A stretch of DNA of 64,000 bases, taken from Modestobacter marinus (GTDB lineage: Bacteria > Actinomycetota > Actinomycetes > Mycobacteriales > Geodermatophilaceae). Both the position numbers and the translations under genes were made by a program. Below the pieces are notes generated by a model, which worked only from the letters and a program-made list of their open reading frames with translations, made no database searches and had not been told where the DNA came from. Below are positions 18,061 to 26,390 of the stretch, piece by piece (the stretch's first letter is position 1; every line of letters begins with the position of its first letter). Where the stretch lies: NCBI RefSeq assembly GCF_011758655.1, contig NZ_JAAMPA010000002.1, positions 310,001 to 374,000 of the forward strand. Reading direction: 5' to 3'.

Positions 18061-18885
18061 ATGCCGGGCGTGACCGACACCACTCCCACGCCCGGTTCGC
18101 CCGCCCCCGGCGACGTCGCCCTCGTCACCGGGGGGACCGGTGGCTTCGGCCGCGCCCTCGCCTCGCTGCTCCGCGAGCGTGGGGTGACCGTCGTCCTCGC
18201 CGACCTCGACAGCGCGGCCAACCGCGAGGTCGCCGAGGGCCTGGGGGCGCACTTCGTGGCCCTGGACGTCACCGACCGGGCCGCCAACGCCGCCGTCGTC
18301 GCCGGGGTGGAGGCCGAGCACGGCCGGCTGGACGCCGTCTTCCTCAACGCCGGCATCGCGGGTGCGTCCCGGCACGCCCTGGACGTCGACGAGTTCCTCC
18401 GGGTGGTCGACGTCGACCTGTTCGGCGTGGTCTACGGCACCGAGGCCGCGCTGCCCGCGCTGCGCCGCGCCGGGGGCGGCTCGATCGTGGTGACCGCCTC
18501 GCTGGCCGGCCTCTCGCCGATGGCCACCGACCCCGGCTACAGCGTCGCCAAGGGCGGGGCGGTGGCGTTCGTCCGCTCGATGTCCACCCGCCTGGTGGAC
18601 GACGGCATCACCATCTCCGCGATCTGCCCCGGCTTCGCCGACACCGCCATCATCGACCCGCTGCGCGAGGAGTTCGCCGCCGCCGACTTCCCGGTGCTGA
18701 CGGCCGGCGAGGTCGCCGAGGCCATGGTCGCCGCCTGGGCCGGCGCAGAGCCGGGCGCGGCCTACGTCGTCCAGCCGGGGGTGGGGGCCGTGCCGTACAA
18801 GTTCAAGGGCGTGCCCGCCGCCCGGACGGCGAGCGGGGAGACCGCGGTCGTCCCCACCGCGCTGCGGCCGCCGTCCATGCGCTGA
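18061..18885 (+). CDS. Short-chain dehydrogenase/reductase (SDR)
   Basis: A 274-residue classical SDR: cofactor loop TGGTGGFG, the NAG segment NAGIAG, Ser in ASLAGLSPMA and the YSVAKGG catalytic Tyr/Lys, then a C-terminal substrate lid. The start is placed at the ATG at 18061; a GTG at 18058 is equally possible. It follows the M20 peptidase by four bases, so it is likely cotranscribed. Substrate unknown. Confidence 0.9.
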   Translation: MPGVTDTTPTPGSPAPGDVALVTGGTGGFGRALASLLRERGVTVVLADLDSAANREVAEGLGAHFVALDVTDRAANAAVVAGVEAEHGRLDAVFLNAGIAGASRHALDVDEFLRVVDVDLFGVVYGTEAALPALRRAGGGSIVVTASLAGLSPMATDPGYSVAKGGAVAFVRSMSTRLVDDGITISAICPGFADTAIIDPLREEFAAADFPVLTAGEVAEAMVAAWAGAEPGAAYVVQPGVGAVPYKFKGVPAARTASGETAVVPTALRPPSMR

Positions 18886-18893
18886 GACCGCGG

Positions 18894-19631
18894 TCAGGTC
18901 GGCAGCTGCCCGGTCTGCACGATCCGCTCGGCGAGCACCCGCACCTTCCGGTTGGTGCGCTGACTGGCCTCGACGAGCCACCGGTGGGCCCGCTCCTCGG
19001 TCACGCCGAGGCGGGTCATCACGATCCCGATCGCCATGGCGATCGTGCGGTTGGTGACCAGCGCCGTCTCCAGGTGCGCGATGCGCTCCTGGGCCTCGCC
19101 GTGCGCCGCCAGGGCCGAGGCCACCGCCTCGCGGTCGCGCTCCCGGGCGGCCGCTGCGGTCACCAGGTCGGCGGCCAGCGCGAGGAGCGCCAGCTCCGCG
19201 GCGCCGAACTCGGCACGGGTGCGGGACCCCAGCGACAGGGTGCCCAGCAGGGCCGGTCCCGCGACCAGCGGGAAGCTGGCGTACGCGGTGGCGTCCAGTT
19301 CGCGGGCCAGGGACAGCCGTTCGTCGGGGTCGGCGTCCACCCGGGCGTGCGCCTCGGGACGGCGCTGCTCGGCGACCAGCCCGCAGACGGCGTCACCGAG
19401 CGGCACGACCTCCAGCGCGGGCCGGTGCTGCTCCGCCACACCGATGGTGGTGTGCAGGCGCAGCTCACCGGCCGCCGGGGGCAGCTCGTAGCGGATCGAG
19501 AAGTCCAGCCCCAGGGGCCGGCCCAGGTCGTCGACGAGTCGTTCGACCAGGTGGTGGGAGGGGCTGCCGGCGGCCAGGTCGGCGCTCAGCCGGCCGAGGG
19601 TGCGCAGGGCGGGCTCGACGTGGGAGATCAC
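18894..19631 (-). CDS. GAF and ANTAR domain RNA-binding antiterminator-like regulator
   Basis: A 245-residue protein: an N-terminal GAF sensor domain (about residues 15-165), a short helical linker, and a C-terminal ANTAR domain with the characteristic AMAIGIVMTRLGVTEERAHRWLVEAS three-helix pattern. ANTAR domains bind paired RNA hairpins and prevent termination. GTG start at 19631 has GGAGGA nine bases upstream. It is convergent with the SDR gene (8-bp gap). The sensed ligand and RNA target are unknown. Confidence 0.9.
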   Translation of the reverse strand: MISHVEPALRTLGRLSADLAAGSPSHHLVERLVDDLGRPLGLDFSIRYELPPAAGELRLHTTIGVAEQHRPALEVVPLGDAVCGLVAEQRRPEAHARVDADPDERLSLARELDATAYASFPLVAGPALLGTLSLGSRTRAEFGAAELALLALAADLVTAAAARERDREAVASALAAHGEAQERIAHLETALVTNRTIAMAIGIVMTRLGVTEERAHRWLVEASQRTNRKVRVLAERIVQTGQLPT

Positions 19632-19771
19632 GGGGGTGGGTTCCTCCGGCGTACAGGGGACGCCTTCCTCTCGACGTCAGCCGTTCCAGGGTAGGAGCAT
19701 CTGCGTTGCCTGCAACGGACCTCCGTCACCCGGGTGACCGCGGTCACCAACGCTCTGGCAAGGTGCCGGGC

Positions 19772-20728
19772 ATGCGTGCATGGCGAGTCCACTCCCTGGG
19801 GAACCCGGCCGAGGTCATGTCCCTCGACGAGGTCGCGGAGCCGGTCCCGGCCGAGGGCCAGGTGCTGGTGAAGGTGCGGGCGGCCGGGCTCAACTTCCCC
19901 GACGTGCTGATGGCGATGGGCCAGTACCAGGAGCGGCCGCCGCTGCCGTACACCCCCGGCGTCGAGCTGTGCGGTGAGATCGTCGAGACCGGTCAGCGGG
20001 TGCTCGGCTCACCGTCCGGCGGGCCCGGCGCGTTCGCCGAGTACGCGCTCATGGACGCCGCCGCGGCCTGGCCGGTGCCCGACGGGATGTCCGACGAGCA
20101 GGCCGCCTCGCTGTACCTGACCTACCAGACCGGCTACGTCGGCCTGCACCGGCGCGCAGCGCTGCAGGCGGGGGAGTGGCTGCTGGTGCACGCCGGGGCC
20201 GGCGGCGTCGGGACGGCGGCGATCCAGCTCGGCAAGGCCGTCGGCGCCAAGGTGATCGCCACCGCCGGTGGGGAGCGCAAGACCGAGGTCTGCCGCTCGC
20301 TCGGCGCCGACCACGTCATCGACTACACCACCGAGGACTTCGTCCCGCTGGTCAAGGAGATCACCGGCGGGCACGGTGCCGACGTCGTCTACGACCCGGT
20401 CGGCGGTGAGGTGTTCGACAAGTCCCGCAAGTGCATCGCCTTCGAGGGGCGGCTGGTCGTCGTCGGCTTCACCAGCGGCACGATCCCGCAGGCGCCGGTC
20501 AACCACGCGCTGGTGAAGAACTACAGCATCGTCGGCCTGCACTGGGGTCTGTACCGCAAGTACGACCCGGCCCGGATCGGGCTGGTGCACGAGGCGCTGT
20601 GCGACCTGTTCGCCGACGGGGCGATCGACCCGCTGGTGGGTCAGTCCCTGCCGCTGACCGAGCTGCCGCAGGCGATGGCCGCCATCGCCGACCGCAGCAC
20701 CGTCGGCAAGGTCGTCCTCCGGCCCTGA
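19772..20728 (+). CDS. NADPH:quinone oxidoreductase family protein (medium-chain, zinc-free)
   Basis: A 318-residue MDR-family oxidoreductase. The N-terminal GroES-like fold begins MRAWRVHSLG and contains GLNFPDVLMAMGQYQ and PGVELCGEIV; the NADPH-binding Rossmann motif is GAGGVGTAAIQLGKA. Structural-zinc cysteines are absent, as in quinone reductases. The ATG at 19772 is preceded by CAAGGT seven bases upstream, a weak leaderless -10 candidate. A hairpin directly follows the stop. Confidence 0.92.
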   Translation: MRAWRVHSLGNPAEVMSLDEVAEPVPAEGQVLVKVRAAGLNFPDVLMAMGQYQERPPLPYTPGVELCGEIVETGQRVLGSPSGGPGAFAEYALMDAAAAWPVPDGMSDEQAASLYLTYQTGYVGLHRRAALQAGEWLLVHAGAGGVGTAAIQLGKAVGAKVIATAGGERKTEVCRSLGADHVIDYTTEDFVPLVKEITGGHGADVVYDPVGGEVFDKSRKCIAFEGRLVVVGFTSGTIPQAPVNHALVKNYSIVGLHWGLYRKYDPARIGLVHEALCDLFADGAIDPLVGQSLPLTELPQAMAAIADRSTVGKVVLRP

Positions 20729-20729
20729 C

Positions 20730-20784
20730 GGCCCCGTCGCAGGGCCCCGCCGCGAGCCTGCGGGTGGTGGGGGGCGACGGGGTC
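20730..20784 (+). terminator. GGCCCCGTCGC-type hairpin between convergent genes
   Basis: Starts two bases after the oxidoreductase stop. Outer arms CCCCGTCGC (20732-20740) and GCGACGGGG (20774-20782) pair perfectly, with a further GC-rich inner stem. The same element occurs twice near 32.6-32.8 kb after the PAC2 gene in the same orientation relative to a stop codon. It probably terminates both converging genes. Confidence 0.75.
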
Positions 20785-20785
20785 C

Positions 20786-21025
20786 TCAGACCATGGGGCG
20801 CGGCAGGTAGGACAGCCGCATCCGGCGCCGCATGATCACCTTGCGGGTGCCGTCGGCGTGCAGCTGGAGCCGGGCGAGCTCCCAGCCACCGGTGTCGGAC
20901 TGCATGCTCATCAGCTGCGCGGCCGCGGAACGGGAGATGCCCGCCGGGATGCGCAGCGGGGCGTACTCGTACTCGCCGGGTGCTGACACCTCGACGATTG
21001 TGCCTGCCGGACGCCTGCGGGTCAT
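20786..21025 (-). CDS. DUF5703 family protein
   Basis: A 79-residue basic protein, recognised as DUF5703 by GEYEYAPLRIP and the C-terminal IMRRRMRLSYLPRP. The function is unknown. It ends two bases from the shared hairpin at 20730-20784 and is convergent with the oxidoreductase. Confidence 0.82.
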   Translation of the reverse strand: MTRRRPAGTIVEVSAPGEYEYAPLRIPAGISRSAAAQLMSMQSDTGGWELARLQLHADGTRKVIMRRRMRLSYLPRPMV

Positions 21026-21138
21026 GTGGTGGTCACCACGGCGCCACCCGGTCCGGGTGTCGCACCGGCGGAGTGCGGGCAGGGGAGGACGGCGCGGCCC
21101 GGCACCTGGCCGGGCCCCCGACCAGCGAGGGAGTCCCC

Positions 21139-21393
21139 ATGACCGACCCCGAGGCCACCGACGCCGACCGCCTGGAGCAGCAGCGCAGCACCGACGCGAC
21201 CGGTCCGGAGCTCGCCGACGAGGTGACGCCCCCGGGCCCGGAGGTCCCCGAGGCCGACGCCGTCGAGCAGCAGCTCAGCGCGACCCCGGGCACCTCGACG
21301 GGCCTGCGGGACGCCGATCCGGAGGCCGACGAGTACGACGTCCTGGAGCAGCAGGCGGCCGTGCCCGAGGACGAGGACGAGCAGCGCAGCTGA
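21139..21393 (+). CDS. Small acidic protein with three EQQ repeats
   Basis: An 84-residue protein of extreme acidity (Asp/Glu about a third) that begins MTDPEATDADRLEQQ. Three imperfect internal units end in EQQ (ADRLEQQ, ADAVEQQ, EYDVLEQQ), spaced about 31-36 residues apart, and the tail is EDEDEQRS. The ATG has GCGAGGGAG upstream. No hydrophobic core is evident, so it is probably disordered. I do not recognise a family with a known function. Confidence 0.7.
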   Translation: MTDPEATDADRLEQQRSTDATGPELADEVTPPGPEVPEADAVEQQLSATPGTSTGLRDADPEADEYDVLEQQAAVPEDEDEQRS

Positions 21394-21407
21394 CGGCTCC
21401 CGGGCGG

Positions 21408-21440
21408 GCCCGCCGGCGTCCGGACCGCCCACCGGCGGGC
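21408..21440. terminator. Hairpin between convergent genes
   Basis: Arms GCCCGCCGG (21408-21416) and CCGGCGGGC (21432-21440), 15-nt loop, between the acidic protein gene and the convergent rpsD. No U-tract. Confidence 0.55.
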
Positions 21441-21460
21441 AGGGCCCGGCTCGGACGGCG

Positions 21461-22066
21461 TCAGCGGGAGTAGTGCTCCACGACCAGCTGCTCCTCGCAG
21501 ACCACGGGGACCTCGGAGCGCTGCGGCCGGCGGAGCACCACGCACCGCAGCTCGGCGAGCTGGACCTCCAGGTACGCCGGCGCGGCCGCGTGCGCCCCGG
21601 AGGCGGCGACCTGGAAGGGCAGCTTGGCCTTGCTGCGCTCGGCGATCTCCACGACGTCGTAGGGCTGCACCTGGTAGCTGGGCCGGTCGACCCGCCGGCC
21701 GTTCACCGTGACGTGCTGGTGGCTGACGGTCTGCCGGGCCTGGTAGATGGTCCGGGCGAACCCGGCGCGCAGCACGGTGGCGTCCAGCCGTGCCTCCAGC
21801 TGGTGGGTGATCAGCTCCTCGCCGGTCTTGCCGCCGCTGCGCCGTGCCCGGTCGAACGCCGAGCGGAGCTGTGTCTCGCTGATGTCGTACTGGGCGCGCA
21901 GTCGCTGCTTCTCCAGCAGCCGGGTCTTGTAGTCGCTGGTGTTCTTGCGCTTGCGACCGTGCTCACCGGGCGGGTACGGGCGCCGCTCGAAGTAGCGGAC
22001 GTCCTTGGGGGTGAGCGGGATGCCCAGCGCGCGGGAGCGCCGGACCTTGGGGCGGGAGCTGTTCAC
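21461..22066 (-). CDS. rpsD: 30S ribosomal protein S4, stand-alone, zinc-free form
   Basis: A 201-residue S4. The segment RPYPPGEHGR and the S4 RNA-binding domain (ARTIYQARQTVSHQHVTVNG) are diagnostic. The N-terminal zinc-knuckle cysteines of the C+ form of S4 are absent, so this is a zinc-independent type. The GTG at 22066 has CGGAGG upstream. It is not next to rpsM, rpsK or rpoA, so it is either a second S4 paralogue or a relocated single copy, as I recall for Streptomyces. A DtxR/IdeR-like box overlaps its promoter region. Confidence 0.95.
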   Translation of the reverse strand: MNSSRPKVRRSRALGIPLTPKDVRYFERRPYPPGEHGRKRKNTSDYKTRLLEKQRLRAQYDISETQLRSAFDRARRSGGKTGEELITHQLEARLDATVLRAGFARTIYQARQTVSHQHVTVNGRRVDRPSYQVQPYDVVEIAERSKAKLPFQVAASGAHAAAPAYLEVQLAELRCVVLRRPQRSEVPVVCEEQLVVEHYSR

Positions 22067-22078
22067 ACGGTCCTCCGG

Positions 22079-22097
22079 TTCGGTTAGGCTCACCTTA
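22079..22097. promoter_or_regulatory. Iron-box-like palindrome (DtxR/IdeR type) between rpsD and DUF2470 gene
   Basis: The 19-mer read on the minus strand is TAAGGTGAGCCTAACCGAA and agrees with the remembered DtxR/IdeR consensus (TWAGGTWAGSCTWACCTWA) at 17 of 19 positions. It contains -10-like hexamers in both directions: TAGGCT on the plus strand and TAAGGT on the minus strand. A bound repressor would therefore cover both divergent promoters. Confidence 0.6.
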
Positions 22098-22133
22098 CCG
22101 CGATGTCGAGTCGTCCTGAACCCGGAGTGCCGC

Positions 22134-22928
22134 ATGACACGATCGACCCGCCCCGCCGCCCCCGGGCCCTCGTCCGACGCGCTCCGGCCCACCGGAGCCG
22201 AGCGGGCCCGCACGGTGGCGGCCCGGCCGGCGGCCGCGGTCTGCGCCGCCGGCATCGACGGCAGCCGCGTGCTCGGCCACGCCCTCACCGCCCAGGGGCA
22301 GGTGCTCGTCGTGGTGCCGACCGACGGTGAGGTCAACCGCGCGGTCCAGGCGTCCGCCGACGGCGACCTCGCCGCGCTGCTGATGGTCACCGACCACGCG
22401 CCGGTGCCGCTGCGGGAGCCGGTGCGCGCCCAGGTGTGGCTGTCCGGCTGGCTCACCCCGCTGCTGCCGGCCGATCAGCGGGAGGCCGCGCTGGCCTTCG
22501 CCGAGGTCGCGCCGGTGGGCGCGCTGCTGGACGTCGGGCGCAGCGCCGCGCTGCTGCGGCTGGACCTGGCCGAGGTCGTGCTGGGGGAGTGCGGCACGGT
22601 CACCGAGATCGACCCGGACGAGTTCCTCGGTGCCGCGCCCGATCCCCTGGCCGCGGTGGAGGGGCAGGCCCTGCAGCACCTCGACGTCGCCCATCCCGAG
22701 GAGCTGGCCCTGCTGTGCTCCCGGGTGCCGGCCGCCTGGGTGGGGCGCGGCGACGTCGTCCGCCCGCTCGGCCTGGACCGGTACGGCTTCCGCCTGCGGA
22801 TCGAGCAGCGCGCCGGCCACCGGGACGTGCGGGTGCCGTTCGCGACGCCGGTCACCTGCGCCGAGGACCTCGGCCCGGCGGTGCACCGGTTGCTCTGCGC
22901 CGTGAGACGCGCCTGCCCGGGGCGCTGA
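22134..22928 (+). CDS. DUF2470 domain protein (HugZ-like fold)
   Basis: A 264-residue protein with an N-terminal split-barrel region (about residues 30-140) and a C-terminal DUF2470 domain (EVVLGECGTVTEIDPDEFL, then DVAHPEELALL and LDRYGFRLRI). DUF2470 is found at the C-terminus of HugZ-type haem-degrading and pyridoxamine-oxidase-like proteins, so a haem or flavin role is plausible. The ATG at 22134 follows GGAG. The iron-box-like palindrome 37 bases upstream supports control by iron. The role is inferred. Confidence 0.8.
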   Translation: MTRSTRPAAPGPSSDALRPTGAERARTVAARPAAAVCAAGIDGSRVLGHALTAQGQVLVVVPTDGEVNRAVQASADGDLAALLMVTDHAPVPLREPVRAQVWLSGWLTPLLPADQREAALAFAEVAPVGALLDVGRSAALLRLDLAEVVLGECGTVTEIDPDEFLGAAPDPLAAVEGQALQHLDVAHPEELALLCSRVPAAWVGRGDVVRPLGLDRYGFRLRIEQRAGHRDVRVPFATPVTCAEDLGPAVHRLLCAVRRACPGR

Positions 22929-22953
22929 CCACCAGGTCGGCGCCCCGGGCAGG
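22912..22953. terminator. 19-bp stem hairpin overlapping the DUF2470 stop
   Basis: Arms 22912-22930 and 22935-22953 pair at 18 of 19 positions (one G-T) around an ACCA loop; the stop codon lies inside the left arm. It probably serves both this gene and the convergent YeaQ-type gene. Confidence 0.75.
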
Positions 22954-22978
22954 GGGGTGGTGCGTCGAGCAGGCGAGG

Positions 22979-23245
22979 TCAGTTGACCTTGCGCCGGCCG
23001 CCGCTCATGCCCTCGGCGACGCCGATCAGCAGCACGGCGGCGACGATCGCGACGATGCCCCCGATGATGTTGAGCTCGCCGAAGTCGCCGGTGCCCAGGA
23101 GGGTGGCCACGACGCCACCGATCAGGGAGCCGACGACGCCGAGGGCCAGGGTGGCCAGGATGCTGAGGTTCTGCTTGCCCGGCTTGATCAGCCGCGCCAG
23201 CGCACCGACGATGAGACCGAACACGAGGAAGCCGATGATGCCCAT
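22979..23245 (-). CDS. GlsB/YeaQ/YmgE family stress-response membrane protein
   Basis: An 88-residue protein with three glycine-rich hydrophobic helices: MGIIGFLVFGLIVGALARL, LATLALGVVGSLIGGVVAT and IIGGIVAIVAAVLLIGVAEG. The family (transglycosylase-associated protein) is widespread and stress-induced in bacteria; its biochemical function is not established. It is convergent with the DUF2470 gene. Confidence 0.92.
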   Translation of the reverse strand: MGIIGFLVFGLIVGALARLIKPGKQNLSILATLALGVVGSLIGGVVATLLGTGDFGELNIIGGIVAIVAAVLLIGVAEGMSGGRRKVN

Positions 23246-23302
23246 GGGCTCGTGCTTTCCCGCAAGATCAACGCAGCAAACGCCCGCCGGCTGACGGGTG
23301 GG

Positions 23303-25249
23303 TCACTCCGCCAGCTCGGCGAGCAGGGTCGCCAGCCGGGTGCGCCGCGGCCGGACGTCGACCTCCCGCACCGCGCGGGCCAGCGCGGCCCCGCTGGCGT
23401 GGACGATCGACAAGTGCCGCTGGGCCCGGGTGAGGGCGGTGTAGACCAGCGGCCGGGACAGCATCCCGCCGGCCTCCGGGGGCAGCACCACGACGACGCC
23501 GGGCCACTCCGAGCCCTGCGCCCGGTGCACGGTGATCGCCCAGCCGTGCCGCAGGTCCGACAGCGCCTTGCCGTTCACCGTGACCGGGCCCGAGCTGAAG
23601 TCGACGGTGAGCGAGCCCTCGCCGGTGCCGGTGACCACACCGACCTCGCCGTTGGCGAACCCGATCGGCTCCAGCTCCAGGTGGTTGGCGGTGGCCACCA
23701 CCCGGTCGCCGACGTCGAAGCCGAACACCGTGCCCTCGCCCGGGTTGAGCTGGGCCTTCAGCGCCTTGTTCAGCTCGATGGTACCGGCCGGGCCGCGGTG
23801 CACCGGGGTGACCACCTGCACCGTCGCCGGGTCGATCCCCAGGGCCCGCGGGATCGAGTCGGTGACCAGCTGCACCACCCGCTTGGCCGCCTCGGCGCTG
23901 CCGGTGGCCGGCACGATGACCACCTCGCGGTCCGGGGACTCCACCTGCACCAGCTCCCCGCCGCGGACCCCGGTGGCCAGCCGGGCGATCGCCCCACCCG
24001 CGGCCTGCCGGTGCAGCGTGGTCAGCTCGGTCACCGGGACCGCGCCGGAGTCGATCAGGTCACCGAGGACGTGGCCCGGGCCGATCGAGGGCAGCTGCGC
24101 CGGGTCGCCCACCAGCAGCAGGTGGGTGCCGTCCGGGCAGGCCTCCAGCAGGGCCGCGGTGAGCTCCACGTCCAGCATGGAGGCCTCGTCGACCACCACG
24201 ACGTCGGCGTCCAGTGGCCACTCCTCGTTGCGGGCGAAGCTGCCGGTCATGCCCTGCGCGCCGAGCAGCCGGTGCACGGTCACCGCCGGGTGGTCGGTCA
24301 GCTCCTCCAGCCGCTTCGCCGCCCGGCCGGTCGGCGCCGCCAGCGCGACCTCGGTGCCCTTGGCCTGCAGCAGCTCCACCAGCGAGGCCACGGTCCGGCT
24401 CTTCCCGGTGCCCGGCCCGCCGGTGAGCAGGGAGATGCCGGCGCCGAGCACCTGGGCCACCGCGGCCTGCTGCGCCGGGTCCAGGCCCTTGGCCACCGAC
24501 CGCACCGACGCCGGGTCGGCGATCCGCCCGCTGGTGGCGGCCAGCCGGTGCACGTTCTCCGCCACCGCCTCCTCGGCCATCCCGTACCGGGCCAGCGACA
24601 GGGTCCGCAGCGCCGGGTCCGGTTCGGGCAGCTCGTCGGCGTCGTCGTCCGGCTCGACGAACGGCGGCTCGTGCTCGAGGACCTCGCCGGACTCGACGGC
24701 GGCCACCACCGCGGCGGCCGGGTCGGCGATGCCCTCGGCCCGCAGGGCCGCCACCACCAGGTCGGCGGGGAGCACGGTGTGCCCGTCCCGGGTCGCGGTC
24801 CGCAGCGTCAGCCCCACGATCGCCCGGCCGCGGCGGCTGTCCTGCCGGTCGGCACCGGACAGGACGGCGATCGCCAGCCGGTCGGCCTCGGCCAGCGTCA
24901 CCCCGGTGAGGCCGAGCAGCGCCCAGGGGTCGTCCCGGAGCCGGCGGGCGGCGTCCGGGCCGAGCGCGTCGGCGGAGTTGACGGCCAGCCGGGCGTTCAG
25001 CCCGGCGCCGACCAGCAGCTCGACGACCTCGTAGGTCGACCGGGCGGCCAGGAAGGAGCTGAACAGCCGCTCGGCGCGCTGCCGGCCCACCCGGGGGAGC
25101 TTGAGCAGCCGGTCGGCGCTGACGTCGTCCGGGCCGGTGATGCCGGCGGCCGGCAGGTCCGCCGCCGTCCGCTTGCCCAGCCCCGGCCACAGGCCGGCGG
25201 CGCAGAAGGCGGTGAAGACGGGGTCGCCGGGGGAGGCGGGGGTGCTCAC
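23303..25249 (-). CDS. RecD2-like DNA helicase
   Basis: A 648-residue superfamily 1B 5'-3' helicase. An N-terminal helix-hairpin-helix-like region (LLKLPRVGRQRAERLF) precedes Walker A GGPGTGKS, the DEASM Walker B (VVVDEASMLDVEL), VGDPAQLPSIGPG, and a C-terminal UvrD-like part with the AITVHRAQGSEWPGVVV motif. It is shorter than full RecD2 but keeps all core helicase motifs. GTG start at 25249, two bases after the aldo/keto reductase stop, so cotranscribed. It probably processes DNA ends or repair intermediates. Confidence 0.88.
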   Translation of the reverse strand: MSTPASPGDPVFTAFCAAGLWPGLGKRTAADLPAAGITGPDDVSADRLLKLPRVGRQRAERLFSSFLAARSTYEVVELLVGAGLNARLAVNSADALGPDAARRLRDDPWALLGLTGVTLAEADRLAIAVLSGADRQDSRRGRAIVGLTLRTATRDGHTVLPADLVVAALRAEGIADPAAAVVAAVESGEVLEHEPPFVEPDDDADELPEPDPALRTLSLARYGMAEEAVAENVHRLAATSGRIADPASVRSVAKGLDPAQQAAVAQVLGAGISLLTGGPGTGKSRTVASLVELLQAKGTEVALAAPTGRAAKRLEELTDHPAVTVHRLLGAQGMTGSFARNEEWPLDADVVVVDEASMLDVELTAALLEACPDGTHLLLVGDPAQLPSIGPGHVLGDLIDSGAVPVTELTTLHRQAAGGAIARLATGVRGGELVQVESPDREVVIVPATGSAEAAKRVVQLVTDSIPRALGIDPATVQVVTPVHRGPAGTIELNKALKAQLNPGEGTVFGFDVGDRVVATANHLELEPIGFANGEVGVVTGTGEGSLTVDFSSGPVTVNGKALSDLRHGWAITVHRAQGSEWPGVVVVLPPEAGGMLSRPLVYTALTRAQRHLSIVHASGAALARAVREVDVRPRRTRLATLLAELAE

Positions 25250-25251
25250 GG

Positions 25252-26232
25252 TCAGTGCTCCCGACGCTGCTCGGGGTAGGAGAAGTGCGGCGCGGACACG
25301 TCGTCCAGCGCGGTGGTGATCGCCGGCGGCAACCGCACGCCCTCGGCGTCGAGGGCGGCCTGCAGCTGCTGGGCGGTGCGGGCCCCCACGATCGGGGCGA
25401 CCACGCAGGGCCGGTCGCGGAGCCAGGCCAGCGCCACCCCCTGCGGCGTGGTGCCCAGGCCCTGGGCCGCGGTGATGACCGCCTCCACCACCCGGTCGGC
25501 GGTCGCCGAGCGCAGGCCGTCGATGAAGCCCAGCCACTGCGCGGACGCGCCCCGGGAGTCGGCCGGCGTGCCGTCCCGGTACTTGCCGGTCAGCAGCCCC
25601 CGGCCCAGCGGCGACCACGGCAGGATGCCCAGCCCGAGCGCCTCGGCGGCCGGCTGGACCTCCCGCTCGACACCGCGCTGCAGCAGCGAGTACTCGACCT
25701 GGGTGCTCACGATCGGGGTGCGCCCGGGCCAGACCCGCTGCCAGGTGGCCGCCTGGGCGGTCTGCCAGCCGGAGAAGTTGCTCACCCCGACGTAGCGGGC
25801 CCGGCCGGAGGAGACGGCCAGGTCGCAGGCGGCCAGCGTCTCCTCCAGGGGCGTGGCGTCGTCCCAGGCGTGCAGCTGCCACAGGTCGACGTGATCGACC
25901 CCCAGCCGCTCCAGGGACGCGTCCAGCGCGGAGAGCAGGTGCCCGCGCGAGGCCCCCCGGCCCATCGGCCCGGGCCCGGTGCGACCGGCCGCCTTGGTGG
26001 CGACCAGCACGTCGTCCCGCGGGACGACGTCGGCCAGCAGCCGCCCGAGGGTCCGCTCGCTCTCCCCGTCGGCGTACACGTCGGCGGTGTCGACCAGCGT
26101 GCCGCCGGCGTCGACGAACGCCGTCAGCTGCATCGCGGCCTCGTCCTCGTCGGTGTCCCGGCCCCACGTGAGGGTGCCCAGCCCGAGCCGGGAGACCACG
26201 AGCCCACTGCGTCCGAGCGCCCGCTGTTCCAC
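25252..26232 (-). CDS. Aldo/keto reductase
   Basis: A 326-residue NADPH-dependent (beta/alpha)8-barrel reductase. Catalytic residues appear in order: Asp in FVDAGGTLVDTADVY with Tyr at its end, Lys in VATKAAG, and His in DLWQLHAWD; the C-terminal cofactor region is APIVGARTAQQL. GTG start at 26232, with TAGGTT eight bases upstream, compatible with a leaderless message. It is followed directly by the helicase gene. Confidence 0.93.
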   Translation of the reverse strand: MEQRALGRSGLVVSRLGLGTLTWGRDTDEDEAAMQLTAFVDAGGTLVDTADVYADGESERTLGRLLADVVPRDDVLVATKAAGRTGPGPMGRGASRGHLLSALDASLERLGVDHVDLWQLHAWDDATPLEETLAACDLAVSSGRARYVGVSNFSGWQTAQAATWQRVWPGRTPIVSTQVEYSLLQRGVEREVQPAAEALGLGILPWSPLGRGLLTGKYRDGTPADSRGASAQWLGFIDGLRSATADRVVEAVITAAQGLGTTPQGVALAWLRDRPCVVAPIVGARTAQQLQAALDAEGVRLPPAITTALDDVSAPHFSYPEQRREH

Positions 26233-26240
26233 GACGGGTC

Positions 26241-26246
26241 AACCTA
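26241..26246 (-). promoter_or_regulatory. -10 element TAGGTT, leaderless aldo/keto reductase promoter
   Basis: Minus-strand TAGGTT separated by eight bases from the GTG start at 26232, close to the spacing of other leaderless promoters in the window. Confidence 0.45.
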
Positions 26247-26318
26247 CCGTCGCGCACGTCTCACCCCCGGAAGGGCGGAGCCCCGGGAGGTCGCGGGCCC
26301 GCAGCAGGGTCGGGCACC

Positions 26319-26324
26319 TAGGGT
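26319..26324 (+). promoter_or_regulatory. -10 element TAGGGT, leaderless promoter of the uppP leader ORF
   Basis: TAGGGT is followed by a 7-nt spacer and a GTG at 26332, the geometry of leaderless actinobacterial promoters in which transcription begins at the start codon. Confidence 0.55.
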
Positions 26325-26331
26325 GCCTGCC

Positions 26332-26388
26332 GTGCAGTCGTCCTCCGCGTGCCCTGACCACCCCCCGGCCGAGCAGCGGAGGCGCTGA
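26332..26388 (+). CDS. Leaderless 18-residue leader ORF coupled to uppP
   Basis: GTG at 26332, placed 7 nt after TAGGGT, opens an 18-codon frame ([18 protein letters not shown]) that stops at 26388, two bases before the uppP GTG. The uppP ribosome site CGGAGG lies inside its last codons. Translation would therefore run up to and could reload at uppP. The peptide ends in a basic RRR and contains one Cys. Existence rests on promoter geometry and stop/start placement only. Confidence 0.5.
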   Translation: MQSSSACPDHPPAEQRRR

Positions 26389-26390
26389 CC

